Below, piece after piece: positions 8,590-16,891 of a stretch of DNA of 64,000 nt. Each line of letters opens with the position of its first letter. Position 1 is the stretch's first letter. Under the pieces are notes generated by a model, which saw nothing but the letters and a program-made list of their open reading frames with translations, was not told the DNA's origin and ran no database searches. The position numbers were made by a program, and so were the translations under genes. Origin of the DNA: Nonomuraea jabiensis (GTDB taxonomy: Bacteria > Actinomycetota > Actinomycetes > Streptosporangiales > Streptosporangiaceae). The DNA is taken from contig NZ_JACHMB010000001.1 of NCBI RefSeq assembly GCF_014204795.1, positions 1,736,001 through 1,800,000 on the forward strand, given 5' to 3'.

Positions 8590-9909
8590 TCACATCGTGA
8601 TGTCCTCGAGCATCTCCGTCACCAGCGCCGCGATCGGCGAGCGCTCCGACCTGGTCAGCGTGACGTGCGCGAAGAGCGGGTGGCCCTTCAGCTTCTCCAC
8701 CACCGCGACCACGCCGTCGTGCCGGCCGACGCGGAGGTTGTCACGCTGGGCCACGTCGTGGGTGAGCACGACCCGCGAGTTGGCGCCGATCCGGCTCAGC
8801 ACGGTCAGCAGCACCCCGCGCTCCAGCGACTGGGCCTCGTCCACGATCACGAACGCGTCGTGCAGCGACCGGCCCCGGATGTGCGTCAGCGGGAGCACCT
8901 CCAGCATGCCCCTGTCGAGCACCTCCTCGATCACCTCGGGCGAGGTGATGGCGCCGAGCGTGTCGTAGACCGCCTGCGCCCACGGGCCCATCTTCTCGCC
9001 CTCGGTGCCCGGCAGGTAGCCGAGCTCCTGGCCGCCCACGGCGTAGAGGGGGCGGAAGACGACCACCTTGCGGTGCTGGCGGCGCTCCAGGACCGCCTCC
9101 AGGCCCGCGCAGAGCGCGAGCGCCGACTTGCCGGTGCCGGCCCGGCCGCCCAGCGAGACGATGCCGATCTCCGGGTCCATCAGCAGGTCGAGCGCGATGC
9201 GCTGCTCGGCGGAGCGGCCGTGCAGGCCGAACACCTCGCGGTCGCCGCGCACGAGCTTCACCGACTTGTCGGGCTGCACCCTGCCGAGCGCCGAGCCCTT
9301 GGCCGACAGCAGCCGCAGGCCGGTGTGCGCCGGCAGTTCCCTGGCCTCCTCGAGGTCGGCGCTGCCCTGGTCGAAGAGCGCCTCGACGTCCTCCGCGGTC
9401 ACCTGGACCTCGGCCATCCCGGTCCAGCCCGACTCGTGTACGAGCTCGGCGCGGTATTCCTCGGCCGCCAGGCCGATCGAGGCCGCCTTGACCCGCAGCG
9501 GCAGGTCCTTGGACACCAGGACCACGTCGCAGCCCTCGGCGGCCAGCGAGCGGGCCACCGTCAGGATGCGGGTGTCGTTGTCGCCCAGGCGGAACCCGAC
9601 GGGCAGGATCGACGGATCGCTGTGATTGAGCTCAACCCTGATCGTGCCGTCCCCCGTGGGCATCGCCTCGTCGAGCCTGCCGTACTGGATCCGCAGGTCG
9701 TCGAGGTAGCGCAGGGCCTTCCTGGCGAAGTAGCCGAGCTCGGGATGATGGCGCTTCCCCTCCAACTCGGTGATGACCACGATCGGAAGAACCACGTCGT
9801 GCTCGGCGAAGCGCGTCATTGCCGCCGGGTCGGCCAGCAGGACTGACGTGTCCAGCACGTACGTGCGCTTGGCCGACAGGTGAGTAGGGTTGCTCGAGGA
9901 CACTGCCAC
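8590..9909 (-). CDS. PIN-domain PhoH-like ATPase
   Basis: A 439-residue protein combining an N-terminal PIN ribonuclease-like domain with a C-terminal PhoH ATPase domain (the PhoH2/YlaK type). The PIN part begins [13 protein letters not shown] with the first metal-binding Asp at residue 20. The ATPase part has Walker [13 protein letters not shown] near residue 255 and a Walker B-like segment VIVDEAQ. Such proteins are reported to act as ATP-driven RNA helicase/nucleases. Start is GTG 9909, supported by GGGGGAG six bases upstream. It is conserved in nearly all actinomycetes and seems to be transcribed alone, because the upstream cis-prenyltransferase gene ends in a strong hairpin. Confidence 0.93.
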   Translation of the reverse strand: MAVSSSNPTHLSAKRTYVLDTSVLLADPAAMTRFAEHDVVLPIVVITELEGKRHHPELGYFARKALRYLDDLRIQYGRLDEAMPTGDGTIRVELNHSDPSILPVGFRLGDNDTRILTVARSLAAEGCDVVLVSKDLPLRVKAASIGLAAEEYRAELVHESGWTGMAEVQVTAEDVEALFDQGSADLEEARELPAHTGLRLLSAKGSALGRVQPDKSVKLVRGDREVFGLHGRSAEQRIALDLLMDPEIGIVSLGGRAGTGKSALALCAGLEAVLERRQHRKVVVFRPLYAVGGQELGYLPGTEGEKMGPWAQAVYDTLGAITSPEVIEEVLDRGMLEVLPLTHIRGRSLHDAFVIVDEAQSLERGVLLTVLSRIGANSRVVLTHDVAQRDNLRVGRHDGVVAVVEKLKGHPLFAHVTLTRSERSPIAALVTEMLEDITM

Positions 9910-10056
9910 ACGTTCTCCCCCGGGCGCCCATAAGCGCGAGCGCCCTGCAGACGAGGCGGGAATCGGACCGGACCCGCATCCCCGACCGTGAGCTGCCGTC
10001 GGCGCCGGGTACCGGCCCCCCTCGGCAGATCTTGGTGCAAAGGCGGGCCCTCTCCG

Positions 10057-10083
10057 AAATGTCCGGCCTGCGGTCGGACATTT
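10057..10083 (-). terminator. terminator-like hairpin after the prenyltransferase gene
   Basis: AAATGTCCG (10057-10065) and CGGACATTT (10075-10083) form a perfect 9-bp stem with a 9-base loop. It starts 34 bases after the prenyltransferase stop on the minus strand. The following U-run is short, so termination is likely but not certain. Confidence 0.5.
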
Positions 10084-10116
10084 ACTACGTTACGTTCTGA
10101 ATGCCCCGTTGTCGCG

Positions 10117-10878
10117 TCATGAACCGTAACGTCGGTGTCTCGCAGCGTAATCGCGCAGCGCCCGCAGGAAGTCAACCCTGCGGAAGTCAGGCCAGTAGGC
10201 CTCGTGGAAGTAGAACTCGGAGTGAGCGCTCTGCCAGAGCATGAAGCCCGACAGGCGCTGCTCGCCCGAGGTCCGGATGAGAAGGTCCGGATCGGGTTGG
10301 CCGCGAGTGTAGAGATGCTCCGCGATGTGCTCCACATCGAGCACCTCGACGAGGTCCTCGATGCTCGCTCCTCTGCTCGCTTGCTCCTGGAGCAGTGAGC
10401 GCACCGCATCGGCAATCTCACGCCTTCCTCCATACCCAACTGCAACGTTCACAATCAGGCCTGGACGGTGTGATGATGCTTCCTTTGCGTTTTTCAGGAC
10501 ATTCGCGGTCCGGGCCGGCAGCAGATCCAGCGCGCCGACCGGGCTGATCCGCCAGCCCTCGTCCACCAGCTCCTGCGTCACGTCCTCGATGATGCGCAGC
10601 AGCGGCTCCAGCTCCTCCTTCGGCCGGTTGAGGTTGTCGTTGGACAACATCCAGACCGTGACGACCTCGACGCCCGTCTCACGGCACCAGCCGAGCAGCT
10701 CCGAGATCTTGTCCGCGCCCTTGCGGTGGCCGCTGGCGACGTCACGCATGCCCATCGCGCGCGCCCACCGGCGGTTGCCGTCGATGATCACCCCGACGTG
10801 CCGGGGGATGCTGTCCTTCGACAGCTTGGACTCCAGCCTGTGCTCATACAGCCGGTAGACCAGATCGCGCAGGCCCAC
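10117..10878 (-). CDS. uppS: isoprenyl transferase (cis-prenyl diphosphate synthase)
   Basis: A 253-residue cis-prenyltransferase that elongates allylic diphosphates with isopentenyl diphosphate to make the polyprenyl phosphate carrier for peptidoglycan and other wall glycans. The hallmark HVGVIIDGNRRWAR contains catalytic Asp33, SGHRKG follows, TVWMLSNDNLNRP is the central motif, and DPDLLIRTSGEQRLSGFMLWQ with EFYFHEAYWPDF is the C-terminal signature. The frame is open further upstream, but GTG 10878 is preceded by GGGGAGG at the right distance and gives the usual length. Whether the product is decaprenyl or undecaprenyl diphosphate cannot be told. The neighbouring PhoH and the greA/mca block suggest a conserved core region. 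Confidence 0.95.
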   Translation of the reverse strand: MGLRDLVYRLYEHRLESKLSKDSIPRHVGVIIDGNRRWARAMGMRDVASGHRKGADKISELLGWCRETGVEVVTVWMLSNDNLNRPKEELEPLLRIIEDVTQELVDEGWRISPVGALDLLPARTANVLKNAKEASSHRPGLIVNVAVGYGGRREIADAVRSLLQEQASRGASIEDLVEVLDVEHIAEHLYTRGQPDPDLLIRTSGEQRLSGFMLWQSAHSEFYFHEAYWPDFRRVDFLRALRDYAARHRRYGS

Positions 10879-10929
10879 GGAGTGCCTCCCCAGCGGTTGC
10901 CTTCGGTCGCATGACCCAACAGGCAATTA

Positions 10930-11478
10930 TCACCGCGAATCGCCCGTGCCCGCTCCGTCTAGCGGATTCCTCGCCAGATCTCTACCTTCCAGACATCCTT
11001 CCGCCTCATCCACGAGACTCCGGACGAACACCGACAGCTCCGACGACGTCAGCACCGCCCGCATGCCCACGCCCGTCGAGCCCCACGCCTCCACGTACGC
11101 CCTCCTGGTCAGCCGCCACTCGCCCTTGGCGGCCTGCCACACGGGGATGGTCCTGAGCTGGCAGCGCAGCTCACCGCCGCCCACCAGGCCCGCCCTGGTG
11201 CGGTAGCGGAAGGAGAACAGCTCGCTGTCGGGGTCCTCGTCGGGGAACCTGTCGTCGGGGTCGGTCCACCGCCTGGCCGCTCCGCGCCCCTGCCGGGCCT
11301 CGTCCACGCCGCGTGCCAGGCGCGCGAGCAGCCACCCGCACCGCTCTCCGACGCTCCCGTACGGCGTGCCGTCGCGGTGCAGCTCAAGGGTGACCTCGTA
11401 CGGCGTGCCGACGCTGTCCTTGCATGCCACCGGCGTGACGGTCAGATAAGAGCCGTCGACACAACGCAATCCCCCCAT
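10930..11478 (-). CDS. conserved hypothetical protein
   Basis: A 182-residue soluble protein that I do not recognise as a named family. It contains Cys6, Cys19 and Cys47 in the first part, a charged stretch TDPDDRFPDEDPDSE in the middle, and a C-terminal helical part (LTSSELSVFVRSLVDEAEGCLEG). No signal peptide or membrane helix is visible. It starts at ATG 11478 with only a weak AGAGA ribosome site. It lies 51 bases upstream of the prenyltransferase start on the same strand and could share its transcript. High coding-type base composition and an uninterrupted frame support a real gene. Confidence 0.6.
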   Translation of the reverse strand: MGGLRCVDGSYLTVTPVACKDSVGTPYEVTLELHRDGTPYGSVGERCGWLLARLARGVDEARQGRGAARRWTDPDDRFPDEDPDSELFSFRYRTRAGLVGGGELRCQLRTIPVWQAAKGEWRLTRRAYVEAWGSTGVGMRAVLTSSELSVFVRSLVDEAEGCLEGRDLARNPLDGAGTGDSR

Positions 11479-11557
11479 TCTCTGACGGTTTCCGGACGAA
11501 TATCTGCTAAACCGGCTATGCCGGATCCACCGCTGGCCGGTTGCGGACAGGGGCTGA

Positions 11558-11953
11558 TCAGGGAAGGAACCGCGACCACCAGCGTGGTTTGGGCGGCGGA
11601 TCGGGCATGCGGCCGCGCTCGCGCAACCAGGCTGCGAAGTCGTCCGCGTCGGTGCGGTAGTTGGGCGGCGGCTCGCTGCGGGAGCGGGCGTAGGCGGCGA
11701 ACTCCGCGGGCAGGTCGGGGCCGGCCGCGGCGGCGGCGTCGGGCCGGATCCTGGCCACGATGCCGCGCCGCTTGGCGACCAGGCTCGACGCCTGCACCCG
11801 CATCCGCTCCGGGTCGAACCCCCGGGGCAGCTCCGCCCCGGCGACGAGCGCCGCCACGACCTGCTCCTGGGCCTCGGCCAGCCGCCGCCGCGCCTCCCCC
11901 AGCTCCTCGGCGTCCGCCACCGCGGCCGGGTCCGTGGAGTGCCGGTCCGTCAT
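11558..11953 (-). CDS. small partner protein of the DUF692 oxidase
   Basis: A 131-residue protein starting at the ATG that overlaps the oxidase stop (ATGA), so it should be co-translated. The N-terminal half is a charged helix ([21 protein letters not shown]). The middle has a pattern [20 protein letters not shown] followed by FAAYARS and FAAWLRERG, which recalls the helical partner proteins that accompany MNIO enzymes. The end is Pro/Trp-rich ([13 protein letters not shown]). No membrane segment or signal peptide is seen. The likely job is to bind the oxidase or present its substrate, inferred from gene order. It is the last gene of the four-gene cluster. Confidence 0.72.
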   Translation of the reverse strand: MTDRHSTDPAAVADAEELGEARRRLAEAQEQVVAALVAGAELPRGFDPERMRVQASSLVAKRRGIVARIRPDAAAAAGPDLPAEFAAYARSRSEPPPNYRTDADDFAAWLRERGRMPDPPPKPRWWSRFLP

Positions 11954-12795
11954 CCGGACTCCCGGGCCGCGGACATCGCCGTGCGGATTCTGGCCAGCTC
12001 GTTCGCCAGGGCGGCGTCGCTCGGGTACTCGTCGTCCCACTCCAGCAGCACTCCCGGCGGGGTGGCGCGGGCGCACAGCTCCGTGAGCAGGTCGAGCACC
12101 GGCTCCGGCGCGGAGGTGGTGTGCGTGTCGTGCCAGATGCCGTGGTGCTCGTAGCCGCCGGCGACGTGGACGTACGCGAGGTGCTCCAGCGGCAGGGCGT
12201 CGAGCGCGTCCGTGGCCGACAGTCCCAGGTTGAACTGGTTGGTGTAGAGGTTGGCCACGTCGATCAGCAGCCCGACCCCGGTGCGCTCGACCAGCTCGGC
12301 GAGGAACTGGGCCTCGGTCAGCTCGTCGTCCGGCCAGCCGAAGATGGCGGCGACGTTCTCCAGGGCGAACGGCACGGGCAGTGCGTCCTGGGCCCTGCGC
12401 ACGTTCTCGGTGATGACGCGCAGGGATTCGCGGGTGCGCGGCACGGGCAGCAGGTGCCCGGCCTCGATGCCGCCGCCCCGTACGAACGCCAGGTGCTCGC
12501 TGACCAGCGGCGAGCCCAGCGCCTCGGCGCAGGCGGCCAGGTGGGCGAGCCGGGCCGGCGAGGGCGGCTCGGCGCCGCCGACGCCGAGCGACACGCCGTG
12601 CGGGATCACCGGCATCCCCCTGGTGCGCAGCACGCGTAACGACTCGGGGAGGTCGGCGGGCCTGATGTTCTCGGCGACGACCTCGAGGAAGTCGACGCCC
12701 GGCATCCGTTCGATGGACAGGTCCAGCTCGGCCCGCCAGCCGATCCCCACCCCCAGCTCGACCCCGGTACGCTGCCGGGCTTCCGGCTCGGCCAT
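11950..12795 (-). CDS. DUF692 multinuclear non-heme iron oxidase (MNIO)
   Basis: A 281-residue TIM-barrel protein of the DUF692 family. Probable metal ligands are in place: His66 (VIPHGVSLG), Glu100-His101 (SEHLAF), Glu146-Asn147 (ALENVA), Asp179 and Asn182 (IDVANLYTN), His210 (VHVAGG), His222, Asp223 and His225 (WHDTHT) and Glu252 (LLEWDDE). Studied members (MbnB, TglH) use two or three iron ions and oxygen to modify cysteines of ribosomal peptides. ATG 12795 is chosen because a GGAGG-rich ribosome site precedes it. The frame is open further upstream only because of the repetitive 3' end of the previous gene. It lies between a Cys-tailed membrane protein (1-bp gap) and the small partner (4-bp overlap). 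Its natural substrate is unknown. Confidence 0.92.
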   Translation of the reverse strand: MAEPEARQRTGVELGVGIGWRAELDLSIERMPGVDFLEVVAENIRPADLPESLRVLRTRGMPVIPHGVSLGVGGAEPPSPARLAHLAACAEALGSPLVSEHLAFVRGGGIEAGHLLPVPRTRESLRVITENVRRAQDALPVPFALENVAAIFGWPDDELTEAQFLAELVERTGVGLLIDVANLYTNQFNLGLSATDALDALPLEHLAYVHVAGGYEHHGIWHDTHTTSAPEPVLDLLTELCARATPPGVLLEWDDEYPSDAALANELARIRTAMSAARESG

Positions 12796-12796
12796 G

Positions 12797-13687
12797 TCAG
12801 CTCCCTCCTCCCCCGCAACCGCCGCCGCAGCCGCTCGCGCCGCCGCAGCCGTGGTGCGAGGCCCCGCCGCAGCTGTGTCCGCTGCTGCATCCGTTGAATC
12901 GGCCACTGTACGACTGGTACCGCCTGGACCGGCGGGCCGCTCTGGCCGCGCGCAGGTCGGCCTTCAACTGCGCGTCCGGACCGTACAGGGCGGTGTGCAT
13001 CCGCCCGTCCCCCGAGCCCAGCGGGTGCGTCTTCCTGGCGTTGCCCAGCCGCTCCACCCCGTGGGCGGTGAGCTCGTGCCGGCGCGACTTCCGGCGGTCG
13101 GCGATCGCGGCGGCCGCGCCCGTACCGGTGATCGCCAGGGCGATCAGCGAGAGCATCAGGAGCGGGCTCGGGCCCTCGGCGAGCACGGTGACCACGGCCG
13201 CCACGGCCCCCGCGAAAGCCAGCGCCGAGACCACCTGAAGGCCGGCGGCCAGCAGGCCGAGCCGCCTGGCACGGTCGTCGGGCAGGACCAGGCCGGCGTC
13301 CGTGAGGCCGCGCTTGAGGTCGGCCATCGCCGGGCTCCTGCGCGCCTCGGTCCTGAGCGCGGACGCCGGGAGCCCGGAACGGTCGGCGACGGTGGCCAGC
13401 ACCACCTGCTCGACGGGGTCCCGCGACACCGATGGCGCGTGGACGCTGTGCACGTGCCCGCCGCGTGACACGCGCAGATCGCCCGAGCCGGTCAGGAGAG
13501 CGACGGCCGTGCCGGCCACCTGCTCCGGGCCGCCCGCCAGATAGGCGATCTCGTAGTGGCTCAGTTTCTGGCCCAGGGCGCGAGTACGGGACGTCGTCGG
13601 GACGGCGTGCTCGCGTTTGAATGCGGAGGCGGTGGTGAAGGCAATCGCGGCCAGGGCCACCGAAAGGATCAGCAGGAACAGGTCCAT
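12797..13687 (-). CDS. TIGR04222-type membrane protein with Cys/Gly/His-rich tail (copy 1)
   Basis: A 296-residue membrane protein. An N-terminal helix ([17 protein letters not shown]) precedes a domain beginning [20 protein letters not shown], which is the pattern of the TIGR04222 family. Two more hydrophobic segments lie near residues 155-200. After a basic stretch (ARRSRRYQS) the last ~35 residues are almost only Gly, Ser, Cys, His and Ala with five cysteines ([16 protein letters not shown] at the end). The function is unknown. The tail looks like a modification substrate or metal-binding site, and the next gene encodes an MNIO oxidase. Start ATG 13687 has AGGAGGGAGG upstream. It is paralogous to the next entry. 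Confidence 0.85.
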   Translation of the reverse strand: MDLFLLILSVALAAIAFTTASAFKREHAVPTTSRTRALGQKLSHYEIAYLAGGPEQVAGTAVALLTGSGDLRVSRGGHVHSVHAPSVSRDPVEQVVLATVADRSGLPASALRTEARRSPAMADLKRGLTDAGLVLPDDRARRLGLLAAGLQVVSALAFAGAVAAVVTVLAEGPSPLLMLSLIALAITGTGAAAAIADRRKSRRHELTAHGVERLGNARKTHPLGSGDGRMHTALYGPDAQLKADLRAARAARRSRRYQSYSGRFNGCSSGHSCGGASHHGCGGASGCGGGCGGGGS

Positions 13688-13790
13688 TTAGGCCTCCCTC
13701 CTACAGCCGGATCAGGCTGGTTATTCGGAAGGACGCGTAAGGCAGAGGTAAAGGTTTCGTTCTGCTCATTTAGATTATTCGAATTTGGCG

Positions 13791-14783
13791 TCAGCTGCTC
13801 CCGCCGCAACTCGAACCGCCGCCCCCGCAACTCGAACCGCAACTCGACGAACTCCCGCCGCAACCGGACGACCCGCAACCGGACGACCCGCCGCCGAAGT
13901 CCATGCCGCCGAAGCCGCCGGAGGAGTCGCTGCCGAAGGTCGAACCGTCGCCGCCGCCGTACGTCCCGCAGGCGCCGGCGCAGTCGCCTCCCGGGTCGCC
14001 CGCCGACAGCTCGTCGCACAGGCTCTGGTCCCCGGCGTCCTGCAGCCCGTACAGCGCGACGGGTATGCCGACGGCCAGGGCCAGGGAGCTCTGGTCGGAC
14101 ACGCCCCTCGGGTGGTGGCCGCGGGCCGAGCGCAGGACCTCGTGCCCCTCCCTGGTGAGGACGTTGCGCAGCCTGCGGCGCTGCCGGGCGAGCGCGGCGA
14201 GCCCCGAGAAGAGCGCGATCGCGGCGAAGAACAGCACCCCGAGGAACACCGGATCCTCGGCCGCCAGCCCGGCGGCGGCCAGCGCGACCACCAGCAGCGC
14301 GAACCCGGCCGCCACCCCCACGGCCGCCTTCTGCAGCTTCCTGCGCCGCCACGCGGTCCCGAACGCCTCCTCCGGCACGATCAGGCCCCGCGCCTGGAGG
14401 TCGCCGGCCAGCCCCACCAGCGCCGGATGCGTCTCCAGCTCCCGCCGCAGCTCACCCGCCCGGTAGCCACCCGGCCGGGCGGCCAGCGCGTCCAGCACGG
14501 CCTGCTCGATCGGCACCGGCGAGGGCCGCGCGCCGTGGACGGCGGTGACCTGCGACCCGCGTGACACGCGAACGGCGCCGGCCCTCGCGAGGACGGCCAG
14601 CGCCGTGTTGATGGCTCGGCGTGGCCCGCCGGACAGGTAGGCCAGCTCGTAATGGGACAGGTTGTGGCCGCCGCCGGTGGGCGCCCGCTCGCTGACGCGC
14701 CTGCGCTCGCGCTCGACGCTCTTTTCCGCCACGTTGACCAGTAAGACCACGCCCAGCGCGGCGAAAAGCAGGAAGTAATCCAT
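13791..14783 (-). CDS. TIGR04222-type membrane protein with Ser/Gly/Cys-rich tail (copy 2)
   Basis: A 330-residue paralogue of the previous protein and the first gene of the cluster. An N-terminal membrane helix is followed by LSHYELAYLSGGPRRAINTA, the same domain pattern. Paired helices lie near residues 165-205, then a soluble part, then a long tail rich in Gly and Ser. The tail carries eight cysteines within the last ~80 residues, ending in repeats such as SSGCGSSGCGG and SSCGSSCGGGG. The Cys spacing differs from copy 1 and histidines are absent. Start ATG 14783 has AGGAGGGG upstream, directly after a hairpin. The tail is probably outside or at the membrane face depending on topology, which I cannot fix. 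The function is unknown. Confidence 0.85.
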   Translation of the reverse strand: MDYFLLFAALGVVLLVNVAEKSVERERRRVSERAPTGGGHNLSHYELAYLSGGPRRAINTALAVLARAGAVRVSRGSQVTAVHGARPSPVPIEQAVLDALAARPGGYRAGELRRELETHPALVGLAGDLQARGLIVPEEAFGTAWRRRKLQKAAVGVAAGFALLVVALAAAGLAAEDPVFLGVLFFAAIALFSGLAALARQRRRLRNVLTREGHEVLRSARGHHPRGVSDQSSLALAVGIPVALYGLQDAGDQSLCDELSAGDPGGDCAGACGTYGGGDGSTFGSDSSGGFGGMDFGGGSSGCGSSGCGGSSSSCGSSCGGGGSSCGGSS

Positions 14784-14797
14784 GGCGGCCCCTCCTA

Positions 14798-14840
14798 GCG
14801 GTACGGCAGTCCGTCAAATTAGACGCAGCCGCCGTACCGC
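14798..14840 (-). terminator. hairpin between pckG and the MNIO cluster
   Basis: GCGGTACGGC (14798-14807) and GCCGTACCGC (14831-14840) form a perfect 10-bp stem around a 23-base loop. On the minus strand it follows the pckG stop by 9 bases and ends directly before the TAGGAGGGG ribosome site of the next gene. It may terminate pckG transcripts or attenuate read-through into the cluster. Confidence 0.45.
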
Positions 14841-14849
14841 ACAAGGGGG

Positions 14850-16643
14850 TCAGCCGAGGCGGTCCAGGAGGGCGTTGTACTCGTCCCACAGCTCCTTCGG
14901 CAGGTGCGAGCCGAACTTGTCGAAGTGGGCCGGGATCAGCGCCGCCTCCTCGCGCCACACTTCCTTGTCGACCGACAGGAGGGTATGCAGGTCCTCCTCG
15001 GTCAGGTCCAGGCCCTGGGTGTCGAGTTCGGCCGGCAGCAGACCGATCGCCGTCGGCACCGCCTTGGCCTCGCCGTTGAGCCGGTCGACGATCCACTTGA
15101 GCACGCGGCTGTTCTCGCCGAAGCCCGGCCAGATGAACTTGCCCTCGGCGTTCTTGCGGAACCAGTTGACGTAGTAGATCCGCGGCAGCTTGGCGCCCTT
15201 GCGGCGGCCGATCTCCAGCCAGTGGCCGAAGTAGTCGCCCATGTTGTAGCCGCAGAACGGCAGCATGGCGAACGGGTCGTGGCGTAGCTCGCCGACCTTG
15301 CCCTCGGCCGCGGCGGTCTTCTCGGAGGCGACGTTGGCTCCGAGGAAGACGCCGTGCTCCCAGCTCAGCGACTCCGTGACCAGAGGCACGGCGGTGGCGC
15401 GGCGACCGCCGAACAAGATCGCTGAGATGGGCACGCCCTTGGGGTCCTGCCATTCGGGTGCGATGGTCGGGCACTGGGCGGCGGGAGTGGTGAAGCGGGC
15501 GTTCGGGTGGGCGGCCGGCTCGCCGCTGCCCGGCGTCCAGGAACGGCCCTTCCAGTCGGTCAGGTGCGCCGGCGGCTCCTCGGTCAGCCCCTCCCACCAC
15601 ACGTCGCCGTCGTCGGTGAGGGCGACGTTGGTGAAGATGCTGTTGCCCCAGAGCGTCTTGATCGCGTTGGCGTTGGTCACCTGGCCGGTGCCGGGCGCGA
15701 CGCCGAAGAAGCCGGCCTCCGGGTTGATCGCGTAGAGGCGGCCGTCGTCGCCGAAGCGCATCCAGGCGATGTCGTCGCCGATCGTCTCGACCTTCCAGCC
15801 CGGGATCGTGGGCTGGAGCATGGCGAGGTTGGTCTTGCCGCAGGCGCTCGGGAAGGCGGCCGCGACGTAGCGGGTCTCGCCGGACGGCGGCGTGAGCTTG
15901 AGGATCAGCATGTGCTCGGCCATCCAGCCCTCGTCGCGGGCCATGGCGCTGGCGATGCGCAGCGCGTAGCACTTCTTGCCGAGCAGGGCGTTGCCGCCGT
16001 AGCCGGAGCCGTACGACCAGATCTCGCGGGTCTCGGGGAAGTGGCTGATGTACTTCGTCGAGCTGCACGGCCAGGGCACGTCCTGCTGCCCGTGCTCCAG
16101 CGGCGCCCCGACGGAGTGGACCGCCTTGACGAACTCGCCCCGTTCCTCGATCCGGCGGAGGGCCCTGTCCCCCATCCTGGTCATGATCCGCATGGAGACG
16201 GCCACGTACGCGGAGTCGGTGATCTCGACGCCGAGCTGCGAGATCTCGCCGCCGAGCGGGCCCATGCAGAACGGGACGACGTACATCGTGCGGCCGCGCA
16301 TGCAGCCCTTGAAGAGCTGCCGGAACGTCCGGCGCATCTCGTCGGGCGCGATCCAGTTGTTGGTCGGGCCCGCGTCCTCCTCGCGCTCGGAGCAGATGAA
16401 GGTACGGTCCTCGACCCTGGCCACGTCGCTGGGGTCGGACTTGGCGTAGAAGCTGTTGGGCCGGGCGGCGAGCCGCGTGAACGTGCCCTGATCCACGAGC
16501 AGGTTGGTCAGGCGCGTCCACTCCTCTTCGGACCCGTCGCACCACTCGATCCGGTCCGGCTGGGTCAGGGCGGCGATCTCGTTCACCCACGCGGCCAATT
16601 CGCTATTGCTGGTCGGTGCGGGCACTTCCACGGAAACGGACAC
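14850..16643 (-). CDS. pckG: phosphoenolpyruvate carboxykinase (GTP)
   Basis: A 597-residue enzyme, the normal length for GTP-dependent PEP carboxykinase, which converts oxaloacetate and GTP to PEP, CO2 and GDP as the entry step of gluconeogenesis. The kinase P-loop [12 protein letters not shown] lies at residues 264-275 with the reactive Cys268. Other family segments are [31 protein letters not shown], the metal-binding [11 protein letters not shown] and the C-terminal [16 protein letters not shown]. It begins at GTG 16643 with GGAGGAG eight bases upstream. It is transcribed alone from a 248-bp upstream region that contains three dre-like operators, which suggests control by a GntR-type regulator. 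Confidence 0.98.
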   Translation of the reverse strand: MSVSVEVPAPTSNSELAAWVNEIAALTQPDRIEWCDGSEEEWTRLTNLLVDQGTFTRLAARPNSFYAKSDPSDVARVEDRTFICSEREEDAGPTNNWIAPDEMRRTFRQLFKGCMRGRTMYVVPFCMGPLGGEISQLGVEITDSAYVAVSMRIMTRMGDRALRRIEERGEFVKAVHSVGAPLEHGQQDVPWPCSSTKYISHFPETREIWSYGSGYGGNALLGKKCYALRIASAMARDEGWMAEHMLILKLTPPSGETRYVAAAFPSACGKTNLAMLQPTIPGWKVETIGDDIAWMRFGDDGRLYAINPEAGFFGVAPGTGQVTNANAIKTLWGNSIFTNVALTDDGDVWWEGLTEEPPAHLTDWKGRSWTPGSGEPAAHPNARFTTPAAQCPTIAPEWQDPKGVPISAILFGGRRATAVPLVTESLSWEHGVFLGANVASEKTAAAEGKVGELRHDPFAMLPFCGYNMGDYFGHWLEIGRRKGAKLPRIYYVNWFRKNAEGKFIWPGFGENSRVLKWIVDRLNGEAKAVPTAIGLLPAELDTQGLDLTEEDLHTLLSVDKEVWREEAALIPAHFDKFGSHLPKELWDEYNALLDRLG

Positions 16644-16810
16644 GACTGCGACTCCTCCACTGTCTCAGGGCCCAGTCATCATTAACGACGAAGCGGCATG
16701 AAAGCCAATTGGCATAGACCTGTTGGCTTGACCGTCGCCGCAGGCAGCGGCCCTGACGATTGGGGGAGCCTACCCAGCCCGAGCAGATTTAAAAGAGAAT
16801 TAACATGCAG

Positions 16811-16863
16811 TGGTCCAGTCCAATTCCGCTGGTCTAAACCAATTTCGCCAGTGGTTTAGTCCA
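16811..16863. promoter_or_regulatory. three tandem dre-like (DasR/GntR-type) operators upstream of pckG
   Basis: TGGTCCAGTCCA (16811-16822), TGGTCTAAACCA (16830-16841) and TGGTTTAGTCCA (16852-16863) all fit the core TGGTCTAGACCA with one or two changes. Their starts are spaced 19 and 22 bp apart, close to two helical turns. They lie 168-220 bp upstream of pckG, and the flanking gene on the other side ends at 16892, so pckG is the only likely target. DasR-type GntR regulators recognise this core. Confidence 0.6.
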
Positions 16864-16891
16864 TTTCCGCGCCCGTTTCCGCTGCGTGGTC

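Noticed and set aside
13704..13719. TPP-riboswitch-like CCTGATCCGG sequence
   Set aside because: Only the short 3' motif is present; the THI-box core and the rest of the aptamer are missing, and the bases are explained by a simple 5-bp hairpin.
13701..13769. 22-codon open frame on the minus strand between the two TIGR04222 genes as RiPP precursor or leader peptide
   Set aside because: It has an ATG, a TTA codon and a stop next to the next ribosome site, but no Shine-Dalgarno sequence, no cysteines for an MNIO to act on, and an AT-rich promoter-like stretch directly before the ATG.
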